Source: Solibaculum_A intestinale (GTDB taxonomy: Bacteria > Bacillota > Clostridia > Oscillospirales > Acutalibacteraceae). Taken from it: a DNA stretch of 64,000 nucleotides. Both the position numbers and the translations under genes were made by a program. Each line of letters starts with the position of its first letter. The stretch's first letter is position 1. Of this stretch, positions 41,966 through 50,157 are shown one piece after another. The notes under the pieces are model-generated. The model did not search any database. It was not told the origin of the DNA and saw only the letters and a program-made list of their open reading frames with translations. Where the stretch lies: the NCBI RefSeq assembly GCF_040096205.1, contig NZ_JBBMFD010000010.1:14005-78004 (forward strand), read 5' to 3'.

Positions 41966-43561
41966 ATGATTACCGTATCCAATGTCAGCTTGAATTTCAG
42001 CGGAACCAGCCTGTTTAAGGACGTGAATTTGAAGTTCACCCCGGAAAACTGCTATGGCATCATCGGCGCCAACGGCGCGGGAAAGTCCACCTTTCTGAAA
42101 ATCCTGTGCGGCGAGCTGGAACCGTCCACCGGCGAGGTGATTATTCCGCCCACTGTGCGCATGTCCGTCTTAAAGCAGGACCATTTCGCTTACGACGACT
42201 ATTCCGTGCTCGACACGGTGATTCTCGGAAACCCCAAGCTTTATCAGATCATGAAAGAGAAGGACGCCCTCTATGAAAAGCCGGACTTCAGCGACGAGGA
42301 CGGCATTCGCGCGTCCGAGCTGGAAACCGAGTTTGCCGAATTAAACGGCTGGGAGGCCGAGTCGGACGCGTCCAAGCTCATCCAGGGGCTGGGGCTGCCG
42401 GAATCGCTTTTATACGCCCAGATGGAGGGGTTGACGGGAAAGGAAAAGGTCAAGGTGCTTTTGGCCCAGTGCCTCTTCGGAAACCCGGACATCATCCTCA
42501 TGGACGAGCCTACCAACGGCCTGGACATCGACGCCATCGACTGGCTGGAGAACTTCCTCATCGACTATCCCGGCACGGTGATCGTGGTTTCCCATGACCG
42601 GCATTTTCTCAACAACGTCTGCACCCACACGGTGGACATCGACTATACCAAGATCAAGATGTACGTGGGCAACTACGATTTCTGGTACCAGTCCAGCCAG
42701 CTCATCCAGCGCATGATCAAGCAGCAGAACAAGAAAAACGAGGAAAAGGCCAAGGAGCTGCAAAGCTTCATTGAGCGGTTCTCGGCCAACAAGTCCAAGT
42801 CCAAGCAGGCCACCGCCCGCAAGAAGCTTTTGGAGAAGCTGACCATCGAGGAGATGCCCGCCTCTTCCCGCCGCTATCCCTTTATCGGCTTTGCCATGGA
42901 CCGGGAGGCCGGCAAGGACATCCTGGCGGTGGACGGCCTTTCCAAGACCATCGACGGGGTAAAGGTGCTCGATTCCATCACCTTCCGCCTGAACAAGGGG
43001 GACAAGGTGGCCTTTGTGGCGGAAAACGAGATCGCCATGACCACCCTGTTTAAAATCCTCATGGAGGAGCTGGAGCCGGATGAGGGAAGCTTTAAGTGGG
43101 GTGTGAGCACCACCCAGTCCTACTTCCCGCAGGACAATTCCAGGTTCTTCGACGGGTGCGACCTGTCGATTGTGGACTGGATGCGCCAGTATGCCAAGGA
43201 CCAGACGGAAACCTATCTGCGGGGCTTTTTAGGCCGGATGCTTTTCTCTGGGGACGATATCTTTAAGCCCGTGAAGGTCCTCTCCGGCGGGGAAAAGGTG
43301 CGGTGCATGTTTTCTCGGATGATGCTCTTCGGCTCCAATGTACTGGTTCTCGACCAGCCCACCAACCACCTGGACCTGGAATCCATCACCGCGGTCAACA
43401 ACGGCCTGGAGGATTTCAAGGGCAACATCCTTTTTGCGTCTCACGACCATGAGTTCATGCAGACGGTGGCCAACCGCATCATCGAGCTCGACGGGGAGAA
43501 AATCGACCGGGTTTGCACGTACGACGAATACTTGGAGTATAAAAAGGAACGAAATCAATAA
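41966..43561 (+). CDS. ABC-F ATPase, YkpA/YbiT-like, with degenerate second ATP site
   Basis: A 531-residue tandem-ABC protein without membrane domains. NBD1 has GANGAGKSTFLKIL, an LTGKEK signature and LMDEPTNGLD. The linker is lysine-rich (about 240-300). NBD2 lacks a proper Walker A (VAENEIAMTTLFKIL, no G-x4-GK) and has LDQPTNHLD, with Gln in place of the catalytic Glu; its signature LSGGEK is intact. B. subtilis YkpA, as I recall it, also has a changed NBD2 Walker A but keeps Glu. ABC-F proteins act on the ribosome E site. ATG 41966 is close to GGAGG; the frame is open upstream to 41699 but without a site. Confidence 0.92.
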   Translation: MITVSNVSLNFSGTSLFKDVNLKFTPENCYGIIGANGAGKSTFLKILCGELEPSTGEVIIPPTVRMSVLKQDHFAYDDYSVLDTVILGNPKLYQIMKEKDALYEKPDFSDEDGIRASELETEFAELNGWEAESDASKLIQGLGLPESLLYAQMEGLTGKEKVKVLLAQCLFGNPDIILMDEPTNGLDIDAIDWLENFLIDYPGTVIVVSHDRHFLNNVCTHTVDIDYTKIKMYVGNYDFWYQSSQLIQRMIKQQNKKNEEKAKELQSFIERFSANKSKSKQATARKKLLEKLTIEEMPASSRRYPFIGFAMDREAGKDILAVDGLSKTIDGVKVLDSITFRLNKGDKVAFVAENEIAMTTLFKILMEELEPDEGSFKWGVSTTQSYFPQDNSRFFDGCDLSIVDWMRQYAKDQTETYLRGFLGRMLFSGDDIFKPVKVLSGGEKVRCMFSRMMLFGSNVLVLDQPTNHLDLESITAVNNGLEDFKGNILFASHDHEFMQTVANRIIELDGEKIDRVCTYDEYLEYKKERNQ

Positions 43562-43576
43562 TCTGGATTGTTTTTG

Positions 43577-43604
43577 AGGCGCCGTATAAAACGGCGCCTT
43601 TTTT
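43577..43604 (+). terminator. Intrinsic terminator of the ABC-F gene
   Basis: AGGCGCCGT (43577-43585)/ACGGCGCCT (43591-43599), loop ATAAA, then a run of six T. Confidence 0.9.
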
Positions 43605-43654
43605 CTATTTGTCTGGACATTAGATGCTGTCGTATGAATAGCCAAATGTGGTTA

Positions 43655-43684
43655 TTGAAATTTGTGATAGATTTTATTTATAAT
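43655..43684 (+). promoter_or_regulatory. Promoter of the small XRE gene
   Basis: TTGAAA, 18 bases, TATAAT. Confidence 0.65.
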
Positions 43685-43731
43685 TGATATTACGGAGCTA
43701 AGTCGAGTAGGAAAGGGGAAGCTAGGGTCAT

Positions 43732-43947
43732 ATGGTGCGCTTGCGGGCAAAAGAGCTATTGGAGGAGCAGGGAAGATCAAAGTATTGGCTTTTCAAGCAG
43801 CTTGGAATGAGTTATCAAAGTGTAAGCCGGATGCTTAACAACGAAACACAGTCCATCCGGTTTGCATGCATGGATACACTTTGTCAAATCTTTCACTGTT
43901 CGCCCCAAGATCTTTTTGAATATTCTGACGAAGAAGAACAAATATAA
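43732..43947 (+). CDS. Small XRE-family DNA-binding protein
   Basis: A 71-residue helix-turn-helix protein that is almost only a Cro/C1-type domain: RAKELLEEQGRSKYWLFKQL (helices 1-2), then MSYQSVSRMLNNET (recognition helix), then DTLCQIFHCSPQDLFEY (helices 4-5). Stand-alone regulators or antitoxin-like proteins have this form. GGAAAGGGGAAG precedes ATG 43732, with its own promoter. Its neighbour is a decayed hydrogenase fragment, so no target is evident; autoregulation is likely. Confidence 0.8.
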   Translation: MVRLRAKELLEEQGRSKYWLFKQLGMSYQSVSRMLNNETQSIRFACMDTLCQIFHCSPQDLFEYSDEEEQI

Positions 43948-44009
43948 AAGTCTCCATCTGCATTGGACGGGGGCTTCGATGGTGGTTCCTATTTGAGGGC
44001 TTTCTATCC

Positions 44010-44195
44010 CTAATCGAAGGTGTGCGACACTTCGTGAGCCACATGGTTTCCCGGCTTTCCGGGAGAGCTCTCGTATACCTTTTGGATGGCGGGATAATCG
44101 TGAGACTTATGCAGGGTAAGATCCGCTTTTCGTCATAAAGGGCCTCGTTCCGCTTGGTCTTTTCCCAAAGGGTTTGCTCCGTTTTTCAGGCCTAA
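44010..44195 (-). pseudogene. Decayed partial copy of the [FeFe]-hydrogenase 3' end
   Basis: Minus-strand DNA from 44150 to 44010 aligns with the 3' end of the intact hydA (about 45030-45170). After one frameshift it reads HKSHDYPAIQKVYESS and then GKPGNHVAHEVSHT, against RKSHDNPAIQKVYEDF and GKPGSHVAHEVLHT in hydA. A second block near 44165-44195 reads GLKNGANPLGKD, corresponding to GLKNAAELLEK about 90 residues earlier in hydA, so the segment between is deleted. It ends at a TAG (44010-44012). By eye the main block is roughly 75-80% identical at DNA level, so the copy is old. Confidence 0.75.
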
Positions 44196-44258
44196 AGATG
44201 TGAAGCCCTACGTGTTTGTCGGTCCCTTCCGTCCGGTTTCAACCTGACATCGTGTTCA

Positions 44259-44354
44259 TTTCTTTCGCGTCGCCGAAAGAAACGAACCAAAGAAAGGGCG
44301 ACTTAAGGGAGAAAAACTTCGTAAAGTTCGGGGGCAAGGTTTTTCTCCCTTAAG
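44259..44354. repeat. Palindromic repeat unit 1
   Basis: TTTCTTTCG/CGAAAGAAA (44259-44267/44274-44282) next to CTTAAGGGAGAAAAAC (44302-44317), an exact reverse complement of GTTTTTCTCCCTTAAG (44339-44354). No coding potential. It matches the layout of unit 2 at 44487-44583 in reverse order, so the two form a pair. Confidence 0.7.
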
Positions 44355-44486
44355 AATCCCTCTGTCCGCTCGGCCGGGTTGGTGATAAATATTCACAACC
44401 AATTTTACTGGTTATCTGGGTTTTGTGATTGTATTTCACGAAATCGTGTTTTCTTCCCTTTGCCCTCCTCCGATAAGAGGGGGATT

Positions 44487-44583
44487 TTCAAGGGGGAAAA
44501 ACAGGTGTCCCAGATTCTAGCGTCTTTTTCCCCCTTGAACCGCCTTTTCTTTCGCCTCTTTCTTTTGGCGGCGCAAAAGAAAG
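44487..44583. repeat. Palindromic repeat unit 2
   Basis: TTCAAGGGGGAAAAA (44487-44501) pairs exactly with TTTTTCCCCCTTGAA (44525-44539), followed by CTTTCTTTT (44558-44566) pairing with AAAAGAAAG (44575-44583). Together with unit 1 it fills most of the 771-base gap 43948-44718. Looks like a dispersed palindromic element, not a gene. Confidence 0.7.
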
Positions 44584-44718
44584 GGGCAGCTAAGAATTAT
44601 AAGGAAACTAAATTTCATGAAGAAAAATAGCTTTTTGGCCTGCAAACAACACCTTTCGAGCACAAATCAGGAATAGCGCCCGCCCGCCTGCAAATCCTAG
44701 CAGCGGGAGGGTGTTTTC

Positions 44719-44922
44719 ATGATGTACCACGATTTGCAGGAGCTGATTCAGAACAGCCGGAGCAGCCGGGAATATTTCCTGTCTCTGCCGGTGAAAACCC
44801 AGTGCAGGCTGCACGACTATCACGAGCATGTGCATTCGGCACAGGAGCTGCACCGGGCGGCCCGGGCGGTGGAGGACGTTGACCGGCTGGATCATTTAGG
44901 CGGCTGGAACCAGGGGCGCTGA
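44719..44922 (+). CDS. Small conserved-looking protein of unknown function
   Basis: A 67-residue (or 66, double ATG) protein: MMYHDLQELIQNSRSSREYF, then LSLPVKTQCRLHDYHEHV and HSAQELHRAARAVED. GGGAGG stands eight bases before the ATG. Similar short proteins with the SSRxYFLSLP and H[ST]AxELH motifs are common in clostridial genomes as far as I recall, without known function. It is predicted all-helical and cytosolic. A strong terminator follows at 44954-44985. Confidence 0.65.
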   Translation: MMYHDLQELIQNSRSSREYFLSLPVKTQCRLHDYHEHVHSAQELHRAARAVEDVDRLDHLGGWNQGR

Positions 44923-44953
44923 ACAGCGTCCCTTTTTCTTTGCAGACGCGAAA

Positions 44954-44985
44954 ACCCCCGGCGGAGTAAAATCTCCGCCGGGGGT
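44954..44985. terminator. Bidirectional terminator ending the hydrogenase operon
   Basis: ACCCCCGGCGGAG (44954-44966) and CTCCGCCGGGGGT (44973-44985), perfect 13-bp stem; minus-strand TTTT and plus-strand CGTTGTTTT follow. Confidence 0.85.
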
Positions 44986-45008
44986 CGTTGTTTTGCCGGA
45001 AAGGACGC

Positions 45009-46751
45009 TTATTTGTAGCCCTTCTGCTCCTGATAGGAGGTGTGCAGCACTTCGTGAGCCACATGGCTGCCGGGCTTTCCGAGGAAGTCCTCATACACCT
45101 TCTGGATGGCGGGGTTGTCGTGAGACTTGCGCAGAGCAAGGCCTGCATCCTCGTCGTAGAGGGCCTTGGCGCGCAGGGTACGCAGGTCCACATTGTTGCG
45201 CACCACCGCCGGCTGAATGGGCTGGCCGCCGCCGTTGACGCAGCCGCCCGGGCAGCACATGACTTCGATAAACTGATAGTCCGCCTCGCCGCGCTTGATC
45301 TTCTCCAGCAGCTCGGCCGCGTTTTTCAGGCCCGACGCCGCCGCGACCTTGATGTTCAGGTCGCCCACCTGGTAGGCGGCTTCCTTGATGCCCGCCGTAC
45401 CGCGCACTTCCTTGAACTCCACCGGAGCGCCGGGGTCGCCGGTGATCCACTCCGCCGCCGTGCGCAGGGCCGCTTCCATCACGCCGCCTGTGGCGCCGAA
45501 GATGACGCCCGCGCCCGTGGCTTCGCCCAGGGGGCTGTCAAACGTTTCATCGGGAAGGTTTGCAAAGTTGATCTTCGCCTTTTTGATCATCCGGGCGAGC
45601 TCCCGGGTGGTCAGAGCGATATCCACATCCGGTACGCCCGCCGCCGATTGGTCGGCGCGGCCCACCTCGAACTTTTTCGCCGTACAGGGCATGATGGAAA
45701 CCACCACCATGTTCTTCGGGTCAATGCCTTCCCGCTTGGCGTACCAGGTCTTCGCAATCGCGCCGAACATCTGCTGGGGGCTCTTGCAGGAGGACAGGTG
45801 AGGAAGGAGCTCGGGATAGTAAAGCTCGCAGTAGTTGACCCAGCCGGGAGAGCAGGAGGTGATCATGGGCAGGGTGCCGTCCTCTTTGATGCGCTCCACC
45901 AGCTCGTTGGCCTCTTCCATAATGGTCAGGTCCGCGGCAAAGTCGGTGTCGAACACCTTATCAAACCCGAGACGGCGCAGGGCCGCAGCCATTTTGCCTT
46001 CCACATTGGTGCCGATGGGCATGCCGAAGGCTTCGCCCAGGGTGGCGCGGATGGAAGGAGCCGCCTGCACGACAACGGTCTTCTCCGGGTCGCTGAGGAC
46101 TTCCCAGACCTCGTCGGTCTGGTCCTTTTCCGTCAAGGCGCCGGTGGGGCAGGCCACGATACATTGACCGCAGGAGACGCAGGAGGTGTTGGCCAGCGGC
46201 ATCTCGAAGGCGCAGCCGATGTGAGAATCAAAGCCGCGGGCGTTGGTGCCGATGACGCCGATGCCCTGCTCGGCGCAGGCCGCCACGCACCGCCGGCACA
46301 GGACGCACTTGCTGTTATCCCGCACCAGGTGGGCACAGGATGCGTCGATGGCGGTTTCGGGATTGTCCCCGTCAAAGTAGGACTCGTCCTCCACTCCCAA
46401 ATCGTAGCAAAGCTGCTGCAATTCGCAGTTCTGATTGCGCTCGCAGGACAGGCAGCGGCGCTTGTGGTTGGAAAGAATCAGCTCCAGCGTCAGCCGGCGG
46501 GACTTCTGAACCTTCGGGGTGTTGGTGAAAACCTCCATCCCTTCGTTGACCGGATACACGCAGGACGCCACCAGGGAGCGGGCTCCCTTGACCTCCACCA
46601 CGCAGATGCGGCAGGCGCCAATCTCGTTGATTTCCCGCAGATAGCAGAGCGTGGGGATGTCGATGCCGGCCTCGCGGGCCGCCTGCAGAATCGTATAATT
46701 CTTCGGCACGCTCATGGGCATACCGTTGATTTTGATGTTTACCATATCCAT
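45009..46751 (-). CDS. hydA: NADH-linked [FeFe]-hydrogenase catalytic subunit
   Basis: About 580 residues. N-terminal [2Fe-2S] domain (Cys near 36, 47, 50, 64), a Cys-rich/His segment, two [4Fe-4S] ferredoxin clusters (CVLCRRCVAAC, CVSCGQCIVAC), then the H-cluster domain with L1 TSCSPGWVN, L2 MPCTAKKFE and L3 EVMCCPGGCVNGGGQP. It interconverts protons and H2 and, with HydB and HydC, couples NADH and ferredoxin (electron bifurcation or confurcation, as known for trimeric HydABC). A GTG at 46763 is possible but touches the Shine-Dalgarno; ATG 46751 is chosen. Last gene of the operon. Confidence 0.95.
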   Translation of the reverse strand: MDMVNIKINGMPMSVPKNYTILQAAREAGIDIPTLCYLREINEIGACRICVVEVKGARSLVASCVYPVNEGMEVFTNTPKVQKSRRLTLELILSNHKRRCLSCERNQNCELQQLCYDLGVEDESYFDGDNPETAIDASCAHLVRDNSKCVLCRRCVAACAEQGIGVIGTNARGFDSHIGCAFEMPLANTSCVSCGQCIVACPTGALTEKDQTDEVWEVLSDPEKTVVVQAAPSIRATLGEAFGMPIGTNVEGKMAAALRRLGFDKVFDTDFAADLTIMEEANELVERIKEDGTLPMITSCSPGWVNYCELYYPELLPHLSSCKSPQQMFGAIAKTWYAKREGIDPKNMVVVSIMPCTAKKFEVGRADQSAAGVPDVDIALTTRELARMIKKAKINFANLPDETFDSPLGEATGAGVIFGATGGVMEAALRTAAEWITGDPGAPVEFKEVRGTAGIKEAAYQVGDLNIKVAAASGLKNAAELLEKIKRGEADYQFIEVMCCPGGCVNGGGQPIQPAVVRNNVDLRTLRAKALYDEDAGLALRKSHDNPAIQKVYEDFLGKPGSHVAHEVLHTSYQEQKGYK

Positions 46752-46772
46752 CTCGTCTGACACGCTCCTTTC

Positions 46773-48560
46773 TTATTTCTTCTCAATGGCGCCGAAGCGG
46801 CATTTCTCAATGCAGGCGCCGCACTTGATGCACTTCGCCGTGTCGATCACATGGGCGTTCTTCACCGTGCCGGAAATGGCGCCCACCGGGCAGACCCGGG
46901 CGCACAGGGTGCAGCCCTTGCACTTCTCCGGATCGATCACGTAAGAAAGGAGCTTTTTGCACACGCCGGCGGGACATTTCTTGTCCACCACGTGGGCCTC
47001 GTACTCCTCGCGGAAGTATTTGAGGGTGGAAAGCACCGGGTTGGGCGCCGTCTGGCCTAAGCCGCACAAAGAGTTCGACTTGATGTGGTAGCACAGCTCC
47101 TCCATCTTGTCCAGATCCTCCAGAGTGCCTTCGCCCCGGGTGATCTTGTCGAGCATCTCGTAAAGGCGCTTGGTGCCGATGCGGCAGGGGGTACACTTCC
47201 CGCAGGACTCGTCCACCGTGAATTCCAGGAAGAACTTCGCAATGTCCACCATACAGGTGTCCTCGTCCATCACGATCAGGCCGCCCGAACCCATCATGGA
47301 ACCGATGGCGATCAGGTTGTCGTAGTCGATCGGTACGTCAAAATGCTCGGCCGGGATGCAGCCGCCGGAGGGGCCGCCGGTCTGTGCCGCTTTGAACTTT
47401 TTGCCGCCCGGGATACCGCCGCCGATTTCCTCGACGATTTCCCGCAGCGTAGTACCCATGGGCACTTCCACCAGACCCGTGTTGTGAATCTTGCCGCCCA
47501 GGGCAAATACCTTCGTGCCCTTGGACTTTTCCGTGCCCATGGCTTTGAACCAGTCCGAGCCCTTTAGGATGATCTGGGGAATGTTCGCGTAGGTTTCCAC
47601 GTTGTTGAGGATGGTGGGCTTTCCGAACAGGCCCTTCTGCGCCGGGAAAGGAGGCCGGGGCCGGGGCTCGCCGCGCTTGCCTTCGATGGAGGTCATCAGC
47701 GCTGTTTCCTCGCCGCAGACGAACGCGCCCGCGCCTAAGCGGATGTCCAAATCGAAATCAAAGCCGGTGCCGAAGATATCGGTGCCCAAAAGGCCGTATT
47801 CCCTGGCCTGGTCAATGGCGATCTGCAGCCGCTTGACCGCGATAGGGTACTCGGCCCGGATGTAAATGTAGCCTTGGTTTGCGCCGATGGCGTAGCCGGC
47901 GATGGCCATGGCCTCGATGATGGCGTGGGGGTCGCCCTCCAGCAGGGAGCGGTCCATAAACGCGCCGGGGTCGCCCTCGTCGGCGTTGCAGCAGACGTAT
48001 TTCTGGTCGGCCTGGTTGGCCGCCGCCAGGCTCCACTTGACGCCGGTGGGAAAGCCGCCGCCGCCGCGGCCGCGAAGGCCGGAATCCTTAATGGTGTCGA
48101 TGACTTCCTGGGGCGTCATCTCGGTCAGCGCCTTGCCGAGGGCCGCATAGCCGTCCATGGCGATGTACTCGTCGATGATCTCGGGATTAATCACGCCGCA
48201 GTTGCGCAGCGCGATGCGGTGCTGCTTTTTATAAAAGTCGGTTTCGTTCAAGGACTTGATGGTATCCTCGTCCACCGTCTCCTGATAGAGCAGGCGGGTA
48301 ACGATGCGGCCCTTTAACAGGTGCTCGCTGACGATCTCCGGAATGTCCTCGGGTTTTACCATGGAATAAAAGGCGCCTTCCGGATAGATAACCATAATCG
48401 GGCCCAACGCACACAGGCCGAAGCAGCCGGTGCGCACCACGTTTACTTCTTTCTCCAGGCCCGCCTTCTGGATTTCCTTCTTGAGGACCTGGATGATGTA
48501 TTCGCTGTTTGAGGAGGTACAGCCGGTACCGCCGCAAACCAATACGTTTGACCGATACAT
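46773..48560 (-). CDS. hydB: Hydrogenase NADH/FMN subunit (HydB, NuoF-like)
   Basis: A 595-residue protein. An N-terminal thioredoxin-like [2Fe-2S] domain (CGGTGCTSS, CFGLC) is followed by the NuoF core with FMN/NADH loops GRGGGGFPTGVKW and NADEGDPGAFMDR, the [4Fe-4S] motif SCGKCTPCRIGT, and two C-terminal ferredoxin clusters (CKGCTLCARVCPVG, CIKCGACIEKC). It is the flavin site where NADH electrons enter. It sits between the small ferredoxin-like gene and hydA with short gaps. Confidence 0.96.
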   Translation of the reverse strand: MYRSNVLVCGGTGCTSSNSEYIIQVLKKEIQKAGLEKEVNVVRTGCFGLCALGPIMVIYPEGAFYSMVKPEDIPEIVSEHLLKGRIVTRLLYQETVDEDTIKSLNETDFYKKQHRIALRNCGVINPEIIDEYIAMDGYAALGKALTEMTPQEVIDTIKDSGLRGRGGGGFPTGVKWSLAAANQADQKYVCCNADEGDPGAFMDRSLLEGDPHAIIEAMAIAGYAIGANQGYIYIRAEYPIAVKRLQIAIDQAREYGLLGTDIFGTGFDFDLDIRLGAGAFVCGEETALMTSIEGKRGEPRPRPPFPAQKGLFGKPTILNNVETYANIPQIILKGSDWFKAMGTEKSKGTKVFALGGKIHNTGLVEVPMGTTLREIVEEIGGGIPGGKKFKAAQTGGPSGGCIPAEHFDVPIDYDNLIAIGSMMGSGGLIVMDEDTCMVDIAKFFLEFTVDESCGKCTPCRIGTKRLYEMLDKITRGEGTLEDLDKMEELCYHIKSNSLCGLGQTAPNPVLSTLKYFREEYEAHVVDKKCPAGVCKKLLSYVIDPEKCKGCTLCARVCPVGAISGTVKNAHVIDTAKCIKCGACIEKCRFGAIEKK

Positions 48561-48575
48561 TGTATGCGTTCCTCC

Positions 48576-48944
48576 TTACTTCGTCGCCGCGCCGATGGTG
48601 TACTCCGTCACCACATTGCCGTTGACAATGTGGTCGTTCACCACGCGGACCGCCTTTTCCGGCGTCATTTTCACATACGTGACCTTTTCCTTGCCGGGCG
48701 CGTACACTTCCACCACCGGCTCATATTGGCAGATGCCGATGCAGCCGGTTTGGGTGACCATCACGTCGGAAAGCTGCCGCTTGGCAACCTCCTCGACGAA
48801 GGAACTGAGCACCGGCCTGGCGCCCGCGGCGATACCGCAGGTGGCCATACCCACCACAATGCGGGTGCTGGCCTCGCCCTCGCGCATTTCCACGTTGGCG
48901 CGGACCTTGTTCTTTATCGCCTGAAGCTCTGCTAAGCTTTTCAT
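48576..48944 (-). CDS. Thioredoxin-like [2Fe-2S] ferredoxin of the hydrogenase operon
   Basis: A 122-residue protein with Cys in MATCGIAAGA (near 36) and TQTGCIGICQYEP (two Cys, near 68-72), the spacing of the thioredoxin-fold [2Fe-2S] domain, with probably one more ligand position changed. Such a protein recurs between the NuoE-like and NuoF-like genes of clostridial hydrogenase operons and may carry electrons between subunits. ATG 48942-48944 with GGAGG nine bases upstream sets the start; the frame is open further upstream to 49034. Confidence 0.87.
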   Translation of the reverse strand: MKSLAELQAIKNKVRANVEMREGEASTRIVVGMATCGIAAGARPVLSSFVEEVAKRQLSDVMVTQTGCIGICQYEPVVEVYAPGKEKVTYVKMTPEKAVRVVNDHIVNGNVVTEYTIGAATK

Positions 48945-49008
48945 TTCATTACACCTCCGAGAGTATTGGATGAAGAGGGCCGGACCCTGTCCGGCCAGAA
49001 GGGCTCGT

Positions 49009-49578
49009 TTACGTGGATGCGCCGGACGGCGCACCGCCCGTAAGCTCCGCTTCGTTTTCCTCTAGAAATTCCCGCAGCCACTGCACCGTTTCCGGGGCGT
49101 TGAGCGGGACGCCGGGACCGAGGATCCGCCGCATTTCCCGCGTGTCCAGCGAAAAGGTAAGACCGTCCCTCGCCCGGTTGTAGACAAAATCAATGGCGGG
49201 GTTGAACGGAATCAGGGACAGCAGGGTCGCGTTTATGTCCCCCAGCGGGGGACGGTCAATGTGGGACAACTGGAACCATGCGGTTACCACCGTCCCCTTA
49301 TGTAGAGTGGAATCAATGGAAAAGTCCCCTCCCGCCATTTGGGCCGCCATTTTGAAGAATGGGACGCCGAACCCCACCCGTCGGGTGGTGCGGGTGGTAT
49401 AAAAGGGATTGACAACCTTTTGCACCTGTTCCTCGCTCATACCGCAGCCGTTGTCCGAAATGCGGATGGTGAGACGGTCCAGGTCCGTGTTTTCCAGAAT
49501 GTCAATTCCTATGAGGGTAGCCCCTGCCTTAATGGAGTTTTGCACAATGTCCAAGACGTTGAGCGACAATTCGCGCAT
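49009..49578 (-). CDS. Histidine-kinase-like ATPase (HATPase_c) in the hydrogenase operon
   Basis: A 189-residue GHKL-fold ATP-binding protein: N-box ELSLNVLDIVQNSIKAG, G1 ISDNGCGM, and G2 RVGFGVPFF. There is no sensor, no dimerisation/phospho-acceptor His and no receiver domain, so it resembles anti-sigma-factor-type or stand-alone HATPases. It is a regular member of clostridial hydABC-type operons; its job there is not established. ATG 49578 with GGAG; four bases separate it from the hydC stop. Confidence 0.87.
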   Translation of the reverse strand: MRELSLNVLDIVQNSIKAGATLIGIDILENTDLDRLTIRISDNGCGMSEEQVQKVVNPFYTTRTTRRVGFGVPFFKMAAQMAGGDFSIDSTLHKGTVVTAWFQLSHIDRPPLGDINATLLSLIPFNPAIDFVYNRARDGLTFSLDTREMRRILGPGVPLNAPETVQWLREFLEENEAELTGGAPSGAST

Positions 49579-49582
49579 GGCC

Positions 49583-50080
49583 TTACTCCATGTATTTGGC
49601 TAAAATGGTATCCACGTCCTCCGGCTGAAGCTTGCCGTACACTTCGTCGTTGATGGTGATGACCGGCGCTAAGCCGCACGCGCCGATGCAGCGGCAGGCC
49701 TCCAGGGAAAACTTCCCGTCCGGGGTACAGTCGTCCGCGCCGATACCCAGCTTTTCCGACAGCCGGTCAAAAATTTTGCCCGACCCCTTTACGTAGCAGG
49801 CCGTGCCAAGACATACGGAGATCTTGTACTGGCCCTTGGGAGTGAGGGCAAACTGAGAGTAAAAGGTGGCTACGCCGAAGATTTCCTCCATGGGGATGCC
49901 CATATCCTGCGAGATGATCTGCTGCACCTCAATGGGAAGATAACCGTAGATCTCCTGGGCTTCCTGCAGAACCGGCATGAGCGCGCCTTTTTCGTCCTTA
50001 TGCCGGGCGATGGCTTCCCGCAGCTGCGCTTCCTGCTCGGGCGTGCCGGTAAACGGCAAAGAACCAATTCGCTTTTGCAT
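49583..50080 (-). CDS. hydC: Hydrogenase [2Fe-2S] subunit (HydC, NuoE-like)
   Basis: A 165-residue NuoE homologue with helical N-terminus (LMPVLQEAQEIYGYLP) and the [2Fe-2S] ligands in CLGTACYVKGSG and CRCIGACGLAPV. First gene of the hydrogenase operon. ATG 50078-50080 has GGAGG seven bases upstream. Promoter and Rex-like operator lie just before it. Confidence 0.95.
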   Translation of the reverse strand: MQKRIGSLPFTGTPEQEAQLREAIARHKDEKGALMPVLQEAQEIYGYLPIEVQQIISQDMGIPMEEIFGVATFYSQFALTPKGQYKISVCLGTACYVKGSGKIFDRLSEKLGIGADDCTPDGKFSLEACRCIGACGLAPVITINDEVYGKLQPEDVDTILAKYME

Positions 50081-50114
50081 TCCTGTTCCTCCTGTTAACA
50101 ATCGATTGGCATAT

Positions 50115-50132
50115 TTGTTAAAAACGTAACAA
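50115..50132. promoter_or_regulatory. Rex-like operator upstream of hydC
   Basis: TTGTTAAAAACGTAACAA: both TTGTTA and TAACAA arms are perfect; one base differs from the clostridial Rex pattern TTGTTAANNNNTTAACAA. It lies 20-37 bases downstream of the -10 box, where bound repressor would block transcription at high NAD+/NADH. A related but shorter TTGTTAAGTGTGCACAA occurs near 50243. Confidence 0.65.
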
Positions 50133-50151
50133 ACACGCCGCGCTAAATCGT

Positions 50152-50157
50152 ATTATA
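50152..50157 (-). promoter_or_regulatory. Extended -10 promoter of the hydrogenase operon
   Basis: Minus strand TGATATAAT (TGn plus perfect -10); no good -35. About 70 bases before hydC. Confidence 0.55.

Noticed and set aside
44988..46760. A 590-codon plus-strand frame opposite hydA
   Set aside because: It is the antisense of a highly conserved hydrogenase gene; its Ala/Gly/His-rich sequence matches no family and it has no ribosome site.
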